From: an archaeon
GTDB taxonomy: Archaea > Thermoproteota > Thermoprotei_A > Marsarchaeales > Marsarchaeaceae
Length of the DNA: 33,922 bases
NCBI GenBank assembly: GCA_021817005.1
Contig: JAKAWJ010000020.1
Span: 1-33,922 of the forward strand
Direction of reading: 5' to 3'
The position numbers were made by a program, and so were the translations under genes. Position 1 is the first letter of the stretch; each line of letters opens with the position of its first letter. Positions 16,095 through 25,271 of the stretch are shown one piece after another. Under the pieces are notes generated by a model. It was not told where the DNA came from, made no database searches, and saw only the letters and a program-made list of their open reading frames with translations.

Positions 16095-17018
16095 TTAAGG
16101 AATCGTGTCAGGGCTGAGACGAGCGATGGCCTCCCGCAGTGTGCTATAACTTTTCTGAAGCTCGTTTTTTTCATCGTTATCAAGGTCGATTTCTATGATC
16201 TTTTCAACTCCGGTAGCAGCTGCTATGATTGGCACATCCATCACGATGTCTTTGTAACCGTATTCCCCGTCAAGATAGGTAGAGGCGTTCAGAACCCTTT
16301 TGCGGTCGTTTACTATGGCATCCGCAAGCACCGTCACTGCTGCTGCGGGGCCGTGAATTGTTGCGCCCTTGGCGGCTATCACTTCCGCTGCGACGCCACG
16401 TGTGAGCTTCAAGATGGTTTCAAATTCGCTGGGGCTCATGAACTTGGTGCAGGGAATCCCTCCCACTGTAGTATAGTTAGGAACGGGTAGCATGTTTTCT
16501 CCATGCTCTCCAATTATCATGGGTTCTACACTGGCCACCGAGACCCCGAGCTTTTGCGCAATGAAGCCACGGAGTCTGGCCCCGTCCAACGTGCCGCTCA
16601 TCCCTACCACCCTGTTTCTCGGAAAACCCGACACCTTGTAAGCTATGTAGGTCATCACGTCCAAGGGATTGGTTACCATCATTAGCACACTACGTGGAGC
16701 ATAGTTCTTGATCTGTTTGACTACGTCGTGAATTATTCCTGCGTTCGAGTTCATGAGGTCAAGCCTTGTCTGGCCAGGTTTCCTCCCGAACCCAGCGGCA
16801 ACTATTACAAGATCTGAACCTGATATACTTGAAAAATCGTTTGAACCTTTGACCTGAATATCTGAGCCGTAAGCGGATAGCATATGCATAAGGTCAGCTG
16901 CTTCGCCTTGTGGAAGGCCCTTGACCACATCGACAAGCACAATGTCATCGAGGCCATGCAGCGCAACGTGGAGGGCCACGTTTGAGCCGATTTTGCCACT
17001 GCCGATTATCGAGATCAT
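16095..17018 (-). CDS. mdh: Malate dehydrogenase (LDH-like type)
   Basis: A 307-residue NAD-dependent dehydrogenase that interconverts malate and oxaloacetate. The Rossmann start IIGSGKIGS leads to Asp30 in LVDVV, which predicts NAD rather than NADP. The substrate loop reads GFGRKPGQTR, with Arg79 at the position that selects malate over lactate and Arg85 following. NPLDVMTY is typical of malate dehydrogenases. The catalytic pair is Asp145/His172 (LDGARLR and GEHGENM). The ATG start has GAGG a few bases upstream. Minus-strand CTTATAG at about 17049-17058 is a possible box A. It is transcribed away from the MMPL gene. Confidence 0.93.
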   Translation of the reverse strand: MISIIGSGKIGSNVALHVALHGLDDIVLVDVVKGLPQGEAADLMHMLSAYGSDIQVKGSNDFSSISGSDLVIVAAGFGRKPGQTRLDLMNSNAGIIHDVVKQIKNYAPRSVLMMVTNPLDVMTYIAYKVSGFPRNRVVGMSGTLDGARLRGFIAQKLGVSVASVEPMIIGEHGENMLPVPNYTTVGGIPCTKFMSPSEFETILKLTRGVAAEVIAAKGATIHGPAAAVTVLADAIVNDRKRVLNASTYLDGEYGYKDIVMDVPIIAAATGVEKIIEIDLDNDEKNELQKSYSTLREAIARLSPDTIP

Positions 17019-17455
17019 ATTCCTCGTAAAAAATTTCAGCCTGCTGCGCTATAAGTCTTGACAGTTGAAGTTTAGAGGGAGGAGTATTCGACTTCAGACT
17101 TCATATGGCTTTGTTGGCCAAAACGAATTTTTACTTATAGGAGAGGATTGTGGACCAATTTGGCTTGGCTTTATCTCATATAGCGAGAGTTAAAACCCAA
17201 GCGCTTTGACCGGAGGGAGATGGGGTTTCCTGCAATTGCAATCAGGCCGTTTTACTGACAATCACGGATTCGGGGTTTCCACTATAAGAATTGTTCGGCA
17301 TCTGAGGGATGATTTCACGCTCTTGCCCTTTCCGGATCGTAAAGTTTTGCGTCCCGAAGGGGTAAGGGGTACACGAGTGACATTTGTGATTGGTAACTCT
17401 TATGGGACGATGGTTTAGCTAGTAGCAATACCCAGCGCGGGCGGGTTAAAGCAAG
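17019..17455. other. 437-base intergenic region between divergent mdh and MMPL genes
   Basis: No gene is convincing here. A 70-codon plus-strand frame from TTG 17206 to 17418 has no recognisable family and ordinary-looking random composition. Plus-strand box-A-like elements occur at 17134-17140 (CTTATAG) and 17189-17194 (GTTAAA), and a 10-base palindrome TGCAATTGCA at 17231-17240. These are far upstream of the TTG at 17456, so the MMPL message may have a long leader or a small RNA may start here. Confidence 0.35.
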
Positions 17456-20400
17456 TTGGCCGCACTCGATCACGCATTCAAAAGTTACTCCAGTTTCATT
17501 GTCAGGCACCCAAAGATAGTAGTATTGGCGTGGATTATCGCCATAGTTGCAAGCATCCCCTTTGCTGTTTCTTTGCCATCGATAATTTCATATTCCGCGA
17601 GTGTGCCGTCTTCAAACGGACAGTCGCAGATCGCGGAAAATTTGGTTGCGACGCAGTTCAGGGCGTATACTTCGTCCAATTCGACATTCTACGTGATTAT
17701 CGAGGGGGGTAACGTGCTTGACCCAGCGTTTGTGACGAAGTATCTCCAGCTGAATTCGTCGTTATTTGGCAATCTTTCCGGGGAAGGCCTTAGTGGGATA
17801 CAGTCCGCCTATACCATAGAGTACTCAATCCTTTACTCGCTCGCGGCCAACCTAAGCACTCTTGCCCCGAGGGTGGCCAACCTACTAATCAACACAAATG
17901 CCGGTGCCTATCGCCTCCTGAGCAATATTACTTCTGAGAATGCTCATATACAGCAGCTCGCTTCAAACATTACCGGCCTTTCGGCGGCACTCTGGAACTT
18001 TTCAACTCTTGTCGGGAATATTGCGCTTCAATTGCACTCACTTGAACAAAACATCTCGGCCTCGAATCTCGCACTCTTTGCGACAAGGCAAAAGGCGCTT
18101 GAGGCCACAACACTTGTTGATTCATTGGTCACGACCGTGAACGTTACGGACCGGGAACTCTACGAGCTGAGAGCCCAAGTTAACGAGACTTCTCAGTTGA
18201 TGTATGGCGTAGCTGCATCTTTTGGGTCCGAGTGGCTGAATGAATATCGTCTTAACCCGAGCTCGACAACACTCGCAATAAACTCCGCTGCCAACACTAG
18301 TTTCTATCCCCATTTGGGCGCATTTGGTCCAGAAGCGAAAACCTTCTATAAGCAGTTCTATCAGGCCTGGGAGAGTGCAACAGATAGCGAAACCGCGCAA
18401 TCTGTATACGGCCATCTTGCCATAACTGCCGACACAGCAGTAGCCAGCTCAGCGCCGGGCTTCGCTAGCGCGGCCGGGCTGAATTCCACGGAATCCAAAC
18501 TAGTAGTAGCGGTTTCCACGTATTTCAACGTCACCACTTACTCGAACCTGACAGAGCTGAATCGTTTCACTCTTGATTATACCTCACAGGGTCAAAATGC
18601 CACTTACGTTGAATTCGCTCGCTCGGTCTTCATGCTTGGACCAAATCCGAACGCCACTCTAGTCGATGGCCTGGCTATTCATTTTGCGACTCTGAACATG
18701 AGCCCTCAGCAGGCGGCGTTTGTAAGCGATGCATTTTACGAAATACCTCTTATTGGCATTGAGAATTTTACAGTGCTAACTCTCGAAGCAAATCTCAACG
18801 CCACACAACCAGAGTTTGGTTCACAGCTCAACGAGCAGCTGAACATAAGCGAGTATGATTTTCTGAGCGAAGTATATTCCTTGGGCGCTAAGCCGCGTAG
18901 TACTGAACTGGCCGCTCTGGCAAGCTCACTACTTTCTCCGTTGCTTTCTTCTAAATTAGGTCCAGAACTGAGCCAGCTAGGAACAAACACATCTCAACTT
19001 TTGTCAAGAATTTCTCTGTTGCCTTTTCCAATTTCGACGCCGGATATGACCAGCATCCTTGTGCAAGTCTTCTCTAACAGTTCATACTTTAGCCGATATC
19101 CGGCTACTTCAGGATTCAATACTTCCGCGCTCATCAGCGGAGCGTACAATCTCGGAAGATATCCGTCGAATGCAAGCTCTCTCAAACTTGCCGTGAACCT
19201 ATCCGCAGAATCAATGAGCCCGCAAGAGGCTGAACAGGTAGTATCGCAGTTTGGGCTAAGCCCCGGCACGTTTTTGGCGCTCGTGACCTCAATCGGGACT
19301 GGACGCAATACCACTGAATCCATGGAAATCGCGGCCACTTTGTTCAGCGACTCCATTAGTGCTCTAAACTCGACCGTCGCAAATCAAATCTCAGATTCCT
19401 TCCTTATCAGGCCGAGCTCTTTTGCGCTGGAAGCTCTTCGCCTCGGTAATCCTGTTAATCATACTGGATTGTCGCACCTGGTCAAAGGATTGCTGGTTAA
19501 CTCTACGCTAAGTTACTCGAGGAATTCTCCCGTCTTGGTTTACAACCTCACGTCGCTCACCCGGCTGGCGGGCGAATCGATGAACAGTACGCTTAATCCT
19601 TCGATGGTGGCCAGAAGTTACCTGACGGCCCGCGCTCCTTCGGTCTACCCGTTATCGGCCTCAAATGTGGTCCTTTCGCCTTTCGTCGACTCTTCAAAGA
19701 ATACCACTCTTGTTATACTCCATTTTTCTTCACCTCCATCCGATAATGTCACGGCGCAGTTCGAGAAAATAGTGACCTCTGCACAATCTCCAGGATTCAA
19801 AACCTTTTACACGGCAGACACTATTGTGAACTCGGGAATTCAGTCAGTCGTGACCGCGGGGGAAAAGGTTTCCCTTCCGAGCGGGCTAATTTCGGCTATT
19901 GTGATCGCAGGGCTTTTCTTCTTTTCCCCCATTGCGGCGCTACTGCCTACGCTTTTGTTCGGTGTTACGGCGGCAGTTGGATTCGGGCTAGTTGATCTCA
20001 TAATGGGTCGACTTGGCCATCAGACTCTGAGCTTCATCAGTCCTCTTGTTGTTCTGCTTCTTGTGCTCGGTCTGATAACCGATTACGCCGTCCTCATGCT
20101 CAACCGATTCAGACAGGAGCTCAAACGCCGTAAGAAAGAGGCTGTAATGACGACCACGAGGAGGGCGGGCGAGGCAGTCTTCACAAGCGGTCTCACTGTT
20201 ATTCTCTCTTACGTGGCTCTTTCTGCAGCAGGAATACCCCTCTTTAGTGATGTGGGTTCAGCGAACCTGATCATGGTTTCCGTACTCGTTTTTGCTGCAC
20301 TAACTCTACTGCCGGCGATGATGACGCTCTTGGGAGAGAGGGCATTTTGGCCGGGTAAGTCTAAACGAATTCAACCTTCTAGGCTCGCAAACATCACTCG

Positions 20401-21535
20401 CGCCGCCGTGGCACGGCCAAAGAGGGTTCTTGCGGCGCTTGTAGTGATTACCTTGTTCACGACAGCTGTAGCTTTCACCCTTCCAACCAATATAGACTTC
20501 TATTCGCTTACGCCAAATAACGCAGGTAAGGAAGGATTAAACCAGATCACCCAGAATTTCGGGGGGAGTACGCTTGTTCCTACCTATGTGGTCGTGCAAC
20601 TCCCTTCTGCCTTGAGCGTTGGTAGTAATGTGTATAACGAATCAGAGTTATCGTGGCTAGCCAATCTGACTGCCCAGATTTCTAGGGCCTCTGGGGTGAC
20701 CCAGGTCTACGGCCCCCTTCGCATATCGAATCTTTCAGTTCCCTACAAAAATCTTCCAGCAGACTCTTCAGTGATACGTTCTCAATATGCTTCGCTGATT
20801 CAACAGTATGTCAGCACGAACAATCTGTCAGTTTATTTTCAGGTCGTGTTTGGTGGGAATCCGTTCGGAAACCAAGTGCTTGATGAGGCACATTCCTTGT
20901 CAACCGAACTGCGTGCAACTCCGGGGTACAAGTTGTATGTAGGAGGTGGATCGCTCGACTCCTACGGCATAATAAGCTACGTATACCAGATTCTTCCAGA
21001 ACTCGTGCTTGTTCTGACCGCTGCAATATTTGTTGTGCTGTTCTTTCAATTACGTTCCGTCTTTACCCCACTGCGACTTATAGCAACGATCTTGAGCAGT
21101 GTTGGATGGTCACTCTTTCTGGTTTGGCTGATATTCTATAAATTTTCAGGAGTTTCTGTTTTCATTTTTGCGCCACTTTTCTTGGTCACCACCATGCTCG
21201 GTGTAGGCATGGATTACGACATATTCATGATGGTGCGGGTGCGAGAGGAGGCAGCCAAAGGACGTTCTGACCCGGAAGCAATCATCACCACTGCTGAAAC
21301 CACGGCAGGAGTAGTTTTTGCCTGCGGGCTTATACTTTCAGCCGTGTTCCTCTCGCTGGGACTAACATCTATTGTTTTGCTCCAGCAAATTGGGTTAACT
21401 CTTGCCTTGGGTATATTGCTAGACTCGGTCATAGTCTGGCTAATCTACGTGCCATCGATAATGGTAGTGGCGAAGAGGCTGAACTGGTGGCCCGGCGACC
21501 CCCGAAGGAAACGGGAAGTCAGCGCAACTCACTAG
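17456..21535 (+). CDS. Giant MMPL/RND-family membrane protein with a sequon-rich outer loop
   Basis: A 1359-residue polytopic membrane protein. Helix 1 is at about 21-43. An extracytoplasmic loop of about 765 residues follows, then helices 2-6 from about 811 to 960. Helix 7 is at 990-1010, a second loop spans about 1013-1178, and the last helix group runs from about 1178 to 1340. Both halves have the RND/MMPL helix-4-like segment: LGLITDYAVLMLNRF in the first and LGVGMDYDIFMMVRV in the second, each with an Asp that relays protons in this family. Loop 1 holds about 33 N-x-S/T sequons by my count. Family members export lipids or other hydrophobic molecules. The cargo is unknown. TTG start. Confidence 0.88.
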   Translation: MAALDHAFKSYSSFIVRHPKIVVLAWIIAIVASIPFAVSLPSIISYSASVPSSNGQSQIAENLVATQFRAYTSSNSTFYVIIEGGNVLDPAFVTKYLQLNSSLFGNLSGEGLSGIQSAYTIEYSILYSLAANLSTLAPRVANLLINTNAGAYRLLSNITSENAHIQQLASNITGLSAALWNFSTLVGNIALQLHSLEQNISASNLALFATRQKALEATTLVDSLVTTVNVTDRELYELRAQVNETSQLMYGVAASFGSEWLNEYRLNPSSTTLAINSAANTSFYPHLGAFGPEAKTFYKQFYQAWESATDSETAQSVYGHLAITADTAVASSAPGFASAAGLNSTESKLVVAVSTYFNVTTYSNLTELNRFTLDYTSQGQNATYVEFARSVFMLGPNPNATLVDGLAIHFATLNMSPQQAAFVSDAFYEIPLIGIENFTVLTLEANLNATQPEFGSQLNEQLNISEYDFLSEVYSLGAKPRSTELAALASSLLSPLLSSKLGPELSQLGTNTSQLLSRISLLPFPISTPDMTSILVQVFSNSSYFSRYPATSGFNTSALISGAYNLGRYPSNASSLKLAVNLSAESMSPQEAEQVVSQFGLSPGTFLALVTSIGTGRNTTESMEIAATLFSDSISALNSTVANQISDSFLIRPSSFALEALRLGNPVNHTGLSHLVKGLLVNSTLSYSRNSPVLVYNLTSLTRLAGESMNSTLNPSMVARSYLTARAPSVYPLSASNVVLSPFVDSSKNTTLVILHFSSPPSDNVTAQFEKIVTSAQSPGFKTFYTADTIVNSGIQSVVTAGEKVSLPSGLISAIVIAGLFFFSPIAALLPTLLFGVTAAVGFGLVDLIMGRLGHQTLSFISPLVVLLLVLGLITDYAVLMLNRFRQELKRRKKEAVMTTTRRAGEAVFTSGLTVILSYVALSAAGIPLFSDVGSANLIMVSVLVFAALTLLPAMMTLLGERAFWPGKSKRIQPSRLANITRAAVARPKRVLAALVVITLFTTAVAFTLPTNIDFYSLTPNNAGKEGLNQITQNFGGSTLVPTYVVVQLPSALSVGSNVYNESELSWLANLTAQISRASGVTQVYGPLRISNLSVPYKNLPADSSVIRSQYASLIQQYVSTNNLSVYFQVVFGGNPFGNQVLDEAHSLSTELRATPGYKLYVGGGSLDSYGIISYVYQILPELVLVLTAAIFVVLFFQLRSVFTPLRLIATILSSVGWSLFLVWLIFYKFSGVSVFIFAPLFLVTTMLGVGMDYDIFMMVRVREEAAKGRSDPEAIITTAETTAGVVFACGLILSAVFLSLGLTSIVLLQQIGLTLALGILLDSVIVWLIYVPSIMVVAKRLNWWPGDPRRKREVSATH

Positions 21536-21693
21536 CTGCTGGACCGGGCTGGTCTTCCTAAGCCAAGCCCAGCATTCTTTGGATGCAATACCACTCGTTC
21601 GGGCGGCAAGCTGAAACCCTCATTCACTCCCTTGAGCCGTGCCTGCATCGAATTTTCTTCGGTCAAACTGCCGGCTGAACAAATCCACACGGC

Positions 21694-21699
21694 TTAAAA
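21694..21699 (+). promoter_or_regulatory. Box A of the HMG-CoA synthase gene
   Basis: TTAAAA is centred 27 bases before the ATG at 21723, which supports that ATG and a leaderless message. Confidence 0.5.
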
Positions 21700-21722
21700 G
21701 AGGGAGAAAGTAGTTTTTGCCA

Positions 21723-23099
21723 ATGACCGCAGCGAAGGTTGGCGTAGACGACGCTACGGTATACGTTCCCAAGCTCTACCTCGATATGGAGGAATTCGCA
21801 GAGAGACGGCATCTTGACCCTGACCATATCAAGAAGGGCATCGGCATGTTACAGATGGCGATTCCCGATAATTATGAGGATGCCGCCACCATGGCCTCCG
21901 ACGCGGCGCTCGAACTTATTCGGCGTAACGGTCTTCAGCCCTCGGAAATTGGGAGAATTTACGTCGGAACTGAGACGATGGAAGACAAGAGCAAGCCTGT
22001 GGCCTCAAAGGTTGTTGGTATGCTCGAACAAGTGTATGGACGTGACACGTTCTCTCATGTGGACGGAGTAGACCACGTTTTTGCTTGCATTGGAGGCACG
22101 TATGCCTTGGAGAACACTCTTGACTGGATTCGCAGCGGAAGAAATCGCGGGAAGGCTGGAATTGTGATAGCTACAGATGTGGCAAAGTATGAGCTGAATT
22201 CCGATGGGGAATACACGCAGGGGGCGGGTGCAGTGGCAATGCTGGTCAAGGAGGAGCCGAGGCTGATAGAAATTGAAGAATCCGTGGGCTCCTGTACGAA
22301 GCATGAAAGGGACTTCTTTAAGCCGCTAGATAGGGAGCACCCGGTAGTCGACGGCAAGTATTCGATAGCGGTCTATCTTGACGCAATGAAGACTGCCTAT
22401 TTGGGTTTCGCAAAGGACTTTGTTGAGAGAAGCCGTCCACCGCTTACCAAAGACAGTGCGCTGAGCGACTTCGCCGACTACTTCACCTATCATCTTCCCT
22501 TCCCAGAAATGGCAACTCAGGCCGCGGCCTATTACTTTATCCACGAGTGGAGGGACCTGGCTCGCTGGAAGGACATTGAGCGAGAGACCGGACCTCTTCC
22601 CCCAAGGAAGGATTACAGCGTAAACGAACTCTTATCTGAGGATTATCGAGCCTTTAGGAAAAAGTTCACCTCTTCCAGCGCATTTCGTAATGTGTACGCC
22701 TCAAAAGTGTATCCTTCGACACTAGCAGGTAGAAGAATTGGGAATACCTACTGCGCCTCGATATACATAGGATTTCTCGGGCTCACCGAAAGCCAGGCTG
22801 AAGCTGGTGCCGAGCTTACGGGTAAACGGGTAGGATTCGCCTCTTATGGAAGCGGCTGCAGCGCCAAGGTTTTCAGCGGGGTATATCAAGAAGGAGTGAA
22901 GGAAATTATTAAGAAAATGAATTTGTTCACTCAGCTCGATTTGAGAAAGAGGATTTCCTTCGAGGACTATGAGACCTTGCACAAGTCTAGGCCTTGCGAG
23001 GCTGAAAGCGTTCTTGAACCCCATTCGGAGTTTGCCATAAACATGGTGGGTAAAGGGAAGTTCGATTACGGCTTCAGGTATTACGATTTTGCAAGCTGA
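21723..23099 (+). CDS. Hydroxymethylglutaryl-CoA synthase (eukaryote-like)
   Basis: A 458-residue thiolase-fold enzyme that condenses acetyl-CoA with acetoacetyl-CoA to HMG-CoA, the second step of the mevalonate pathway for archaeal lipids. Glu84 in VGTETMEDKSK and nucleophile Cys122 in FACIGGTYALE are in place. FKPLDREHPVVDGKYSI, YHLPF, IGNTYCASIYIGFL and YGSGCSAKVFS match the larger eukaryotic-type enzyme better than the roughly 350-residue archaeal type. I prefer the ATG at 21723 over the TTG at 21717 because of the box A position. The thiolase and DUF35 partner usual beside the archaeal type are not adjacent. Confidence 0.9.
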   Translation: MTAAKVGVDDATVYVPKLYLDMEEFAERRHLDPDHIKKGIGMLQMAIPDNYEDAATMASDAALELIRRNGLQPSEIGRIYVGTETMEDKSKPVASKVVGMLEQVYGRDTFSHVDGVDHVFACIGGTYALENTLDWIRSGRNRGKAGIVIATDVAKYELNSDGEYTQGAGAVAMLVKEEPRLIEIEESVGSCTKHERDFFKPLDREHPVVDGKYSIAVYLDAMKTAYLGFAKDFVERSRPPLTKDSALSDFADYFTYHLPFPEMATQAAAYYFIHEWRDLARWKDIERETGPLPPRKDYSVNELLSEDYRAFRKKFTSSSAFRNVYASKVYPSTLAGRRIGNTYCASIYIGFLGLTESQAEAGAELTGKRVGFASYGSGCSAKVFSGVYQEGVKEIIKKMNLFTQLDLRKRISFEDYETLHKSRPCEAESVLEPHSEFAINMVGKGKFDYGFRYYDFAS

Positions 23100-23160
23100 G
23101 TGTTCCTGGCATTCTAGCTACTTCAGTGAAACGGAGGGCCACATTTGCCTCTCGAAGGAG

Positions 23161-24249
23161 TCAAAAGTTCGCGTTCTCTATTAAAGGATATAGCAAGTCT
23201 GCTAGTACCGCGCATGTAATGTCCTCGATAACGATTACACCGCGAATAGCGACGCAGGGGTCGTGACGACCCTTTACCGTAATTATTTCTTCCTTGAGCG
23301 TGTTCAAATCAATTGTCTTCTGCGGCTTCGAGATACTGGAGGTAGGCTTGAATGCGACGCGGAACTGAATAGGCATACCGTTCGTTATGCCGCCGAGGAT
23401 TCCCCCGTTCCTGTTTGTCCGGGTTAAAACCCGACCTTCCGCCACATAAAATTCGTCGTTGGCAGATGAACCTCTCATGCCTGAAATTGCGAACCCGTCC
23501 CCAAATTCAATCCCCTTTACTGCGGGCACACTGAAAATTGCATGAGCTATTTTGCTCTCCACAGAGTCGAAAATCGGTTCTCCATAGCCAGGGGGAACGC
23601 CAAAGGCAACGCATTCCACGATGCCCCCCAGGGAATCCCCGTCTCTCCGTGCTTCCAGCACGATTTGTTCAAGAGACTGGGAAAACTCAGGGATTGGGCA
23701 TCTTACAGGGCTTTTGTAGGTATTCTGAGCGATTTCCTCCCTTGATGGCTCTCTCGGGATGCTTTCCCCTCCTATCGCCCTCATAAAAGCGTAAACCTGC
23801 ACTCCCAAGCTTGAGAGTATCTGCTTTGCAGCTGCCCCGCCCATGACCATGGTCGCGGTCATTCTTCCAGACAGAAATCCACCGCCCCTGTAGTCGAAAA
23901 AACCTTTGTATTTTACATGAGCAGTATAATCGAGGTGGCTTGGCCTCGGGCGGTGACCTACATCTGCATATGTCGATGACTGCACGTCTGCGTTCTCGAT
24001 AAAGAGGGTGAGAGGACCGCCCGTTGTTCTCCCGTTGTAGAATCCGCTGAGCACCTGAACGGTGTCTTCTTCTTTTCTTAATGTTGTGTATATACTCTGC
24101 CCTGGTCTCCTCTTTTCCATGTCGCTCTGGATCTGCTCTAAGCTAAGGGGAAAACCAGGAGGAACACCATCAAGCACAACGCCAACGCCCATGCCGTGGG
24201 ACTCCCCAAAGGCCGTCATTCTGAAACGGTCTCCTAGGGTTGAAACCAT
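23161..24249 (-). CDS. aroC: Chorismate synthase
   Basis: A 362-residue FMN-dependent enzyme that makes chorismate from EPSP, the last step of the shikimate pathway. Signature GESHG holds His18. The second catalytic histidine, His105, is in RPSHLDYT, where most members read RPGHADYT. DYRGGGFLSGRMTA matches the family's RGGGRSSARETA with several substitutions. The late segment NRNGGILGGITNG is standard. ATG start. It is convergent with HMG-CoA synthase (61 bases between stops) and divergent from the Lon-domain gene. No other shikimate gene is in the window. Confidence 0.94.
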   Translation of the reverse strand: MVSTLGDRFRMTAFGESHGMGVGVVLDGVPPGFPLSLEQIQSDMEKRRPGQSIYTTLRKEEDTVQVLSGFYNGRTTGGPLTLFIENADVQSSTYADVGHRPRPSHLDYTAHVKYKGFFDYRGGGFLSGRMTATMVMGGAAAKQILSSLGVQVYAFMRAIGGESIPREPSREEIAQNTYKSPVRCPIPEFSQSLEQIVLEARRDGDSLGGIVECVAFGVPPGYGEPIFDSVESKIAHAIFSVPAVKGIEFGDGFAISGMRGSSANDEFYVAEGRVLTRTNRNGGILGGITNGMPIQFRVAFKPTSSISKPQKTIDLNTLKEEIITVKGRHDPCVAIRGVIVIEDITCAVLADLLYPLIENANF

Positions 24250-24404
24250 GTTCTAATCCAAGAGTGGTGTAGAGTGCATGTTCTAAAGTGCTCCGGTGGG
24301 ATAGTGCGGCTTCAGTCCACAAGTCCATCACTCGCAGGTTTGAAAAGGGCATTGGACTTGGAAAAATGAAACGATGTCTCTCTTTCTCGGCAACCCACAT
24401 TGAC

Positions 24405-24416
24405 GTTTAAATACTT
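24405..24416 (+). promoter_or_regulatory. Box A of the Lon-domain gene
   Basis: GTTTAAATACTT is a strong archaeal box-A-like element about 36 bases before the TTG start at 24447. Confidence 0.5.
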
Positions 24417-24446
24417 GCTCAAGAAAACAAACCTGAAAATATCATT

Positions 24447-25241
24447 TTGAGATTCCGCTTTGGTCTTCTTCAGAAATATCCTCCAATACTTTTTCTGGAG
24501 GATTTTGTTGGATTTCCCTACCTGAAGTTTGTTCTCCTTCTTCGTAAGGCCGAACAGGTTGAGGCTCTTAGAAGCGTAAGGAAGGGGGGAAAGATTATTA
24601 TCTGTCCAAGTGCAAAGCTGGAGAAACAGAACGTTTCCACTCTGTGCGTGCTGGAGCACAAAGCCTCTGGGGTAGATGGGACAAGAGCCATTCTGAGGGG
24701 CTTGGCAAGAGTAAGCGTGATTTCGCTCCATTCGAGATTTCCAGTCGTCAGGGCAGGCTATCGTGAGCTTGAGGAAAGAGATAATTTTGGGGGACGAGAG
24801 CAGAGCACGGATATAATTGAACTGATGAAGAACTTGCGTAGTAGCACCAAGGCAATTCCGGAGGGCTTGGTAATGCAGCTTGAGAAGGAGGTCTCTCCCG
24901 GACGACTAGCTGATTTGTGCATGTACGACCCTTATTTCTCTCTCGAGCAGAGAAGAGAAATCCTGTCCACCGTCGACAGTCTCGAGCGCATCCGTAAAGT
25001 TCGCGCGTATCTCAAGGAACAGGTGAATTCTCTTAAGAGCGGCTGGGGAGGCTCGCAAATTTCTGAATGCGAAGTTTGCGATGATTTTGCAGAGCGCGCT
25101 TATGAGGCCCCTCCACTGCAGAGATTTGAAATTGGCAGAAAATTCCTTGAACACGCGGTCGAGCGTCATCCTGACGAGGTACTCGGAGTGGTACTGCAGC
25201 GTTATGGTCCATATTTTGCGGAGCGCAGAGCATTGAGATAA
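24447..25241 (+). CDS. Free-standing Lon substrate-binding (LAN) domain protein
   Basis: A 264-residue protein matching only the N-terminal region of LonA proteases. Residues 12-110 follow the Lon-N strand order: LFLEDFVGFPYLKF, CVLEHKASGVDGTRAILRGLARVSV and FPVVRAGYRELEE. Residues 135-195 form the helical part with EVSPGRLADLCMY, LEQRREILSTVDSLERIRKV. There is no AAA+ ATPase or Ser-Lys protease domain, and the frame closes normally. Residues 208-211 are CEVC, with His236 and His241 later (C-x2-C then H-x4-H), a possible zinc site. Such domains bind unfolded or target proteins, so an adaptor role is an inference. TTG start; own promoter. Confidence 0.82.
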   Translation: MRFRFGLLQKYPPILFLEDFVGFPYLKFVLLLRKAEQVEALRSVRKGGKIIICPSAKLEKQNVSTLCVLEHKASGVDGTRAILRGLARVSVISLHSRFPVVRAGYRELEERDNFGGREQSTDIIELMKNLRSSTKAIPEGLVMQLEKEVSPGRLADLCMYDPYFSLEQRREILSTVDSLERIRKVRAYLKEQVNSLKSGWGGSQISECEVCDDFAERAYEAPPLQRFEIGRKFLEHAVERHPDEVLGVVLQRYGPYFAERRALR

Positions 25242-25271
25242 TCGCTGTGGGCTCAGACCCAAACAATTTTT

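Noticed and set aside
17206-17418. 70-codon frame before the MMPL gene
   Set aside because: TTG start without a well-placed promoter and no recognisable protein features.
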